A stretch of 33,160 nucleotides of DNA from Alphaproteobacteria bacterium (lineage in GTDB: Bacteria > Pseudomonadota > Alphaproteobacteria > Micavibrionales > CSBR16-224). The stretch lies in the NCBI GenBank assembly GCA_021775895.1, contig JAJFGX010000109.1, forward strand, positions 1-33,160. Direction: 5' to 3'. The position numbers were made by a program, and so were the translations under genes. Under the pieces are notes generated by a model, which was not told the origin of the DNA, ran no database searches, and saw nothing but the letters and a program-made list of their open reading frames with translations. Below, one piece after another: positions 29,101 to 33,160 of the stretch (the stretch's first letter is position 1; every line of letters begins with the position of its first letter).

Positions 29101-29739
29101 TTCCATTTGGTCAGCATTTAGTAAATAAGTTAGATGCTCAAAAGCTTGGCTAAGCTCTTTATCTGTGGTTTCTTTCAAAGTATGAATCATATCAGACTGG
29201 CATCTAGTAAGATAATCTTGAGCTGTGCGTTCATCCATTACTTCAAAATGTGGAGATAGTTTAGCCTCAATCGGAAATCGTCTTAAAACAGACTGGCAAA
29301 ATGAATGTATGGTCATTATTTTCATACCGCCAGCCGTATCAACCACATGGGCAAATAGACGGCGAGCAACGTTTTTCATTTGCTCATCGGCTTCATACCC
29401 TGTTAAATCCTTCAGTTTTTTTGATAGCTCTTCATCGCTAATTACAGCCCATTCAGACAGAGTTGAATTAATACGCAGAGCCATTTCAGCAGCTGCCGCT
29501 TTTGTAAAAGTAATACATAGAATTTTTTCTGGGGAGGTCGCTGTTTCAATTCCCATTCCAATTTTTGGTAACATCAAACGTAAGACTCTATCGGTTAGAA
29601 TTTTTGTTTTACCCGTTCCAGCAGATGCACCAACCCAAACAGTATCTAAAGGATTGGAAGCCTGTCTCTGTTTTACATTGGGGTCATCATCAAAGGCTCG
29701 GTTTTGATTCGTTTTTGGTGAGAATCCTTGTTTCATCAT
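26158..29739 (-). CDS. addA: Double-strand break repair helicase-nuclease AddA
   Basis: 1193 aa; UvrD-type 'VWVGASAGTGKTKILTDRVLRLML', 'DHVLVDEAQDTNPEQW', 'VGDEKQSIFSFNNADP', 'RIMTVHGSKGLQAPVVFMPDT', nuclease 'VIDRLLVTETDVYIIDYKTNRPPP'. Confidence 0.95.
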   Translation of the reverse strand: MMKQGFSPKTNQNRAFDDDPNVKQRQASNPLDTVWVGASAGTGKTKILTDRVLRLMLPKIGMGIETATSPEKILCITFTKAAAAEMALRINSTLSEWAVISDEELSKKLKDLTGYEADEQMKNVARRLFAHVVDTAGGMKIMTIHSFCQSVLRRFPIEAKLSPHFEVMDERTAQDYLTRCQSDMIHTLKETTDKELSQAFEHLTYLLNADQMEGLLQELTKNRSRLSYLLNYEGGYDAVVQKIYTQLDCSREQTSEELIKQVINNNKFNSVELQQACDALSCGSKTDVKTNDIMHDFLACTDINKKIALFAKYKYAFLTKGDHSIRKKLATQQAQKHMPNILDVLARQAETVLDLHSKIQSLNVAKVTSEVLKIGSYILELYTKYKQQYALLDYDDLIFYTRDLLKEHSSAAWVLYKLDGGIDHVLVDEAQDTNPEQWQVISSLTEEFFSGHGSDDNLEKLRTLFVVGDEKQSIFSFNNADPVEFSRMQHHFANRVTSSQNEWKKIDLDVSFRSTPEILSFVDKVFEPDDTRSGVVVENETSILHYPFRKGQSGMVELWPVIAVPEQDIEQQELGWLLPTKIRQTESSGIILANKIADTIDNWIKNNELLIAKNRPIEPRDIMILVRTRNVFVTQCVRALKTRNIPVAGVDRMVLNKQLAIMDFITVAKFCLLPDDDLNLATLLKTPLIGLDENDLFALCYDRKGTVWESVQQHERYKNIAEYLTKCIKKSSSLSPYSFFAELLNQSCPNSIISGREAVLSRLGYDAIDPLEELLNSCFQYTQQNTASLQGFLQWFTQGKTQVKREQEQNDTNQVRIMTVHGSKGLQAPVVFMPDTTSHPKDNKAMQDKLLWEKQSDNNYYPLWSPRKDMDNLHYTKRKNNASRREDEEYKRLLYVAITRAEDRLYICGYKKKVDTKIYDKSWYSILHKAMLPMAEEIEFNVDGVSLQSDEENNLPPPALRLQFSNNEIIAEQQTEKHIAKTRHGNINPIPDWCYSLAPNDPTPAKPLVPSKPTNAEPATRSPLEQKDNEQRFQRGLLIHKLLEVIPTIHNKEQRTNAIKKFLARKVHKLTISEQENIHNEVMSVLEHEVFAPIFGKGSEAEVPFHGRLEQDNDKQSFFAVSGVIDRLLVTETDVYIIDYKTNRPPPTKEENIPEIYLKQMEMYKITLKSIYPDRSIHAALLWTDGPFLMPLS

Positions 29740-29932
29740 ATTTTGCCTATGTTTGAGCTTAATTAATACAGTTAGAATAACAAATTTTTGTGTTATTTGT
29801 TAATAGATTCGTGTAAGAAAATTTCAGAAATTTATATTTTTTTATGTTTTCTATCTCATTGAAATATATTGTTCTTTTTCAATTTCCGTACAATTTTTCA
29901 TATTTGGACTTGACATAAGCACCGTAAAATGG

Positions 29933-29947
29933 TTAACTAAACATTAA
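29933..29947 (+). promoter_or_regulatory. CtrA-type box TTAA-N7-TTAA upstream of the CpdR-like gene
   Basis: TTAACTAAACATTAA; also near TTGACA at 29910-29915. Low-complexity motif in an AT-rich genome. Confidence 0.35.
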
Positions 29948-30047
29948 GGAAGTGTAAACGAATTGTTAACACATTCAAATAAAGAGTAAACAGAATAATA
30001 TACAGAGGTTTTAAATTGTAACATTAAATATTTTTAGGAGAGAGAAA

Positions 30048-30503
30048 ATGGCACGTATTTTAGTAGTAGAACATAACAAAGAAATTGCATCATATTTAAC
30101 TTCAACTTTAAAGAATGAAGGTCATAATGTAATGCATACAGATAGCAGCCTTGATGCATGGCGTGTATCTGGACAGTTGGAATTTGATGTTATGGTGATT
30201 GACATTGTAATGCCCGGTATGGACGGTTTTGTTTTAGCTCAAAAAGCTTTACAAGTTAATCCATATTTACATGTTATTTTCATTACTGGTTTTGCTGGTG
30301 TTGCCATGGATACATATAACTCCCCTGAATATGCACCACAACCAATGACAACAACACCATTTCATTTGAAAGACATTAACGCAAGAGTTCGTTACATGAT
30401 GGGCGATTTAACTGCCCTACCAAACGCAAGTGAAGAAAGATATGGCAACTCTGAAAACATTGTTTATGCTAATTTTCAGAAACGTTCAACACAATCATCA
30501 TAG
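30048..30503 (+). CDS. CpdR-like single-domain response regulator with degenerate active site
   Basis: 151 aa; 'MARILVVEHNKEIASYL...FDVMVIDIVMPGMDGFVLAQKALQVNPYLHVIFITGFAGVAMD...TTTPFHLKDINARVRYMMG', the CpdR 'FITGFAxVA...KPFHLxD' pattern with K replaced by T. Confidence 0.7.
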   Translation: MARILVVEHNKEIASYLTSTLKNEGHNVMHTDSSLDAWRVSGQLEFDVMVIDIVMPGMDGFVLAQKALQVNPYLHVIFITGFAGVAMDTYNSPEYAPQPMTTTPFHLKDINARVRYMMGDLTALPNASEERYGNSENIVYANFQKRSTQSS

Positions 30504-30518
30504 ATAAATACAGCAGAT

Positions 30519-30552
30519 ACCCTAGCTCTTAATTAACTTAGGTAGCTAGGGT
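30519..30552. terminator. Hairpin between convergent genes, terminator-like without a T-tract
   Basis: ACCCTAGCT (30519-30527) / AGCTAGGGT (30544-30552). Confidence 0.5.
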
Positions 30553-30560
30553 CTGTGACC

Positions 30561-31793
30561 TTATGCAGCAACTGCAGAATCCATTTTATTTTCAAGATTT
30601 TCAATCAGCTTATCCATAAATTCTTCAGTGGTTAGCCATTTTTGTTCTGATCCAACCAATAGAGCCAAATCTTTAGTCATATGCCCAGCTTGTACAGTAT
30701 CAACACAGACTTGCTCTAGAGTTGTAGCAAACTCCATTACTTCTGGTGTCTCATCAAATTTACCACGGTAACGTAGGGCTTGTGTCCAAGCGAAAATAGA
30801 AGCAATTGGATTAGTTGAAGTTGGTTTGCCTTCTTGGTGCATACGGTAATGACGAGTAACCGTGCCATGCGCTGCCTCTGCTTCAACGGTTTTTCCGTCA
30901 GGGCTAAGCAAAACCGAAGTCATTAGTCCTAAAGAGCCAAAACCTTGAGCCACAACATCAGACTGTACATCACCATCATAATTCTTACATGCCCAAACAA
31001 AACCACCGCTCCATTTAACCGCACAAGCAACCATATCATCAATTAATCGATGCTCATATGTTAGTCCTTTGGCTTCAAACTCAGCTTTAAATTCATTATC
31101 AAAGACTTCTTGGAATATATCTTTAAAACGACCATCATATGTTTTTAAAATAGTATTTTTAGTCGATAAATAGACAGGGTAATTGCGTTGTAGACCATAA
31201 TTCATACAAGAACGAGCAAAACCTTTAATAGATTCATCTAAGTTATACATACCCATAGCAATTCCAGGGCCTGTGAAATCAAATATTTCATGAACTTCAG
31301 GCTCTCCACCATCTGCAGGCTGGAAAGTCATAGTTAGCTTACCTTCTTTGGGTATCTTAATGTCTGTAGCACGATATTGATCACCAAAAGCATGACGACC
31401 AATCACAATAGGCTGTGTCCAACCTGGAACATAGCGTGGGATATTGTTACAGATAATAGGCTCACGGAAAACAGTGCCTCCCAAAATATTTCTGATAGTA
31501 CCATTAGGTGATTTCCACATTTTTTTTAGGTCAAATTCCTCAACTCTATCTTCATCAGGGGTGATTGTTGCACATTTTACGCCAACACCATGCTCTTTAA
31601 TCGCATTTGCTGCATCAATGGTTATTTGATCATTCGTAGCATCACGACTTTCAATACCAAGGTCAAAATATTTTAAGTCAATATCAAGGTAAGGCAAAAT
31701 AAGACGAGTTTTAATAACGTCCCAAATTATACGAGTCATTTCATCGCCATCTATTTCAACGATTGGATTTTCTACTTTAATTTTATTGCTCAT
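30561..31793 (-). CDS. icd: NADP-dependent isocitrate dehydrogenase
   Basis: 410 aa; '[75 protein letters not shown]...[21 protein letters not shown]'. Confidence 0.97.
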   Translation of the reverse strand: MSNKIKVENPIVEIDGDEMTRIIWDVIKTRLILPYLDIDLKYFDLGIESRDATNDQITIDAANAIKEHGVGVKCATITPDEDRVEEFDLKKMWKSPNGTIRNILGGTVFREPIICNNIPRYVPGWTQPIVIGRHAFGDQYRATDIKIPKEGKLTMTFQPADGGEPEVHEIFDFTGPGIAMGMYNLDESIKGFARSCMNYGLQRNYPVYLSTKNTILKTYDGRFKDIFQEVFDNEFKAEFEAKGLTYEHRLIDDMVACAVKWSGGFVWACKNYDGDVQSDVVAQGFGSLGLMTSVLLSPDGKTVEAEAAHGTVTRHYRMHQEGKPTSTNPIASIFAWTQALRYRGKFDETPEVMEFATTLEQVCVDTVQAGHMTKDLALLVGSEQKWLTTEEFMDKLIENLENKMDSAVAA

Positions 31794-31872
31794 AATTTCA
31801 CTCCTTGATTTAGTTTGTTTTAACTAAAATACAGTATAGAGAAATAGAATATACTCGCAAGATATTATATTG

Positions 31873-32418
31873 TTATTGATTATATTTGGGAGCAATATTA
31901 ATCACTACACTGTCTGATTTTAAACTTTTTCGCCATATTTTCGCTTGTTTTTTACTAAGCTTTACATCTTCTTTATTAATTAAATTATTATCAATAAGTT
32001 TATTCTTTTGCTTATTCATAAAATTATACAATTCGCTATTTTCTCTTTTTGAGTATTTTAAGCCAATTAAATACCATTTGTAGGCGGCGGGGAAATCTTC
32101 TTCACTTTTGGCAATTGCAGCAAGACGAATAAAGCTATGTAAGTATTTTTGCTTAGCACTTTCTTCAAAGAAGTGTTTGGATTGCTCAGTGTTCTTGGCA
32201 AAGCCTCCTTTACCCTTTAAATAAAGATCTGCAAGAATATATTGAGCTCTAGCATCACCATCATCAGACATTAATAATATATCCGCCAATGGGTGTTTTG
32301 CATTTTTGTAAACAGGTGAATAAATAGGGTCTGGTAAGTATTTAATGCCTTTATCTTGAGTGTAAGATTTTGTAGAAAAAAATGAGATAATAACTATGAA
32401 GTAAATTATAAACCTCAT
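31873..32418 (-). CDS. Secreted Sel1-like repeat protein
   Basis: 181 aa; signal peptide 'MRFIIYFIVIISFFSTKSYTQ'; 'DARAQYILADLYLKGKGGFAKNTEQSKHFFEESAKQKYLHSFIRLAAI...AAYKWYLIGLKY'. 4-nt overlap with upstream gene. Confidence 0.78.
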   Translation of the reverse strand: MRFIIYFIVIISFFSTKSYTQDKGIKYLPDPIYSPVYKNAKHPLADILLMSDDGDARAQYILADLYLKGKGGFAKNTEQSKHFFEESAKQKYLHSFIRLAAIAKSEEDFPAAYKWYLIGLKYSKRENSELYNFMNKQKNKLIDNNLINKEDVKLSKKQAKIWRKSLKSDSVVINIAPKYNQ

Positions 32419-32780
32419 TTTTTCTTATCCTTTTTATTTTTGTCCTTTTTATTGTTATCTATATCATCAAAAACCTGTAAAACTTCGATAATTGTATCTC
32501 CTCGTTTCAAAGTCTTGTTATCCACATAAACTACAAATTTAGCATGTCTTTTAAAACCTTTATGTGCAATTTTTGCAATAGTAAAAGATGGTTTATCATT
32601 GCTACTTTTAAATATATAAAACATAGCGGTATCATTAGTAGAATCCAATGCGTAATCACGCCATTCACCACTAGATACTCTTGTTCCATATAGGGATAGA
32701 ATTTGATTAAGTTCAAAACGACTAAATGTCACTTTCTGCCCAGGGTACCATAACCCAGTTAAACTAAATAGTTCTGCCAT
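32415..32780 (-). CDS. DUF2794 family protein with Lys-rich tail
   Basis: 121 aa; 'VTFSRFELNQILSLYGTRVSSGEWRDYALDSTNDTAMFYIFKSS...TLKRGDTIIEVLQVFDD' matches the DUF2794 pattern; tail 'NNKKDKNKKDKKK'. Confidence 0.8.
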   Translation of the reverse strand: MAELFSLTGLWYPGQKVTFSRFELNQILSLYGTRVSSGEWRDYALDSTNDTAMFYIFKSSNDKPSFTIAKIAHKGFKRHAKFVVYVDNKTLKRGDTIIEVLQVFDDIDNNKKDKNKKDKKK

Positions 32781-32896
32781 GCTTTGCCTTATAATTCTTA
32801 GCTTATAATATTGATTAAAAAAGATTATATAACTCTAATCTAGTTAACTTAGCAAGTTTATGCTTTCAATTAAATATATTTTTTTATTTTAGGTTC

Positions 32897-32926
32897 TTGA
32901 CCTAGTGGTATGTTTTGCGGTATAGC
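32897..32926 (+). promoter_or_regulatory. Promoter for tRNA-His
   Basis: TTGACC (32897-32902), 18-nt spacer, TATAGC (32921-32926). Confidence 0.5.
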
Positions 32927-32942
32927 ATAGACTTCTATTCGT

Positions 32943-33018
32943 GGCGACTGTAGCTCAGCGGTAGAGCCCTCGGTTGTGGTCCGAGTGGTCGCGGGTTCGA
33001 ACCCCGTCAGTCGCCCCA
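32943..33018 (+). tRNA. tRNA-His (GTG anticodon), encoded G-1 and CCA
   Basis: Full cloverleaf: anticodon arm CTCGG-TTGTGGT-CCGAG, T arm CGGGG-type GGTTCGAACC, acceptor G-1 GCGACTG / CAGTCGC C73, encoded CCA at 33016-33018. Confidence 0.97.
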
Positions 33019-33060
33019 TTTATTTTGATCAAAAGCATTTACATCCCCCCTCCTATTCAG

Positions 33061-33089
33061 TTGACATAATTCTATTATCGTGGTAAAAT
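33061..33089 (+). promoter_or_regulatory. Strong sigma70-type promoter for the gene starting at 33122
   Basis: TTGACA (33061-33066), 17-nt spacer, TAAAAT (33084-33089). Confidence 0.65.
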
Positions 33090-33121
33090 GAAATCACTTA
33101 CTAGATAAATAGAGTATTACT

Positions 33122-33160
33122 ATGTACAAGAAACTGAAAAAACAAAATGGCGAGAAATTC
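33122..33160 (+). CDS. Start of a CDS truncated by window end (MYKKLKKQNGEKF...)
   Basis: ATG 33 nt downstream of a near-consensus promoter; 13 open codons to window end. Confidence 0.4.
   Translation, partial: MYKKLKKQNGEKF

Noticed and set aside
29225-29707. 160-aa plus-strand ORF
   Set aside because: Antisense to the conserved AddA N-terminus.

Overview
AT-rich chromosomal window that reads as alphaproteobacterial, judged by family content and gene order: Tim44-like/FxsA/SecB, rpsB-tsf-pyrH-frr, glyA-nrdR-nusB, DUF2066-PerM-HdaA, AddA, a CpdR-like receiver, DUF2794 and a Rickettsia-type 17-kDa antigen lipoprotein. Most of the window is core housekeeping. Interspersed are several proteins I cannot assign: two 2-TM proteins with a similar layout, a 189-aa membrane-hairpin protein, and a 564-aa acidic coiled-coil protein that may be distantly TelA-like. 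An accessory pair, a BPL_N-type amidotransferase fold and a 21-residue-period leucine-rich-repeat protein, is attached to the end of the rpiB-glyA-nrdR-nusB operon. RNA and regulatory features include a tRNA-His that keeps G-1:C73, an inverted 'ATTGCGAGGA...GGCAATCCAG' palindromic element, a structured rpsB leader, a possible terminator-bounded sRNA with a CCUCCUC motif, and several promoters and terminators. No transposase, CRISPR array or obvious defence island is visible. The best candidates for something undescribed are the degenerate CpdR-like receiver with a CtrA-type box, the BPL_N+LRR pair, the rpsB leader structure, the sRNA candidate, and the unassigned membrane proteins that share a TTGACATAT promoter core. 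All were read by eye; no database search was run.
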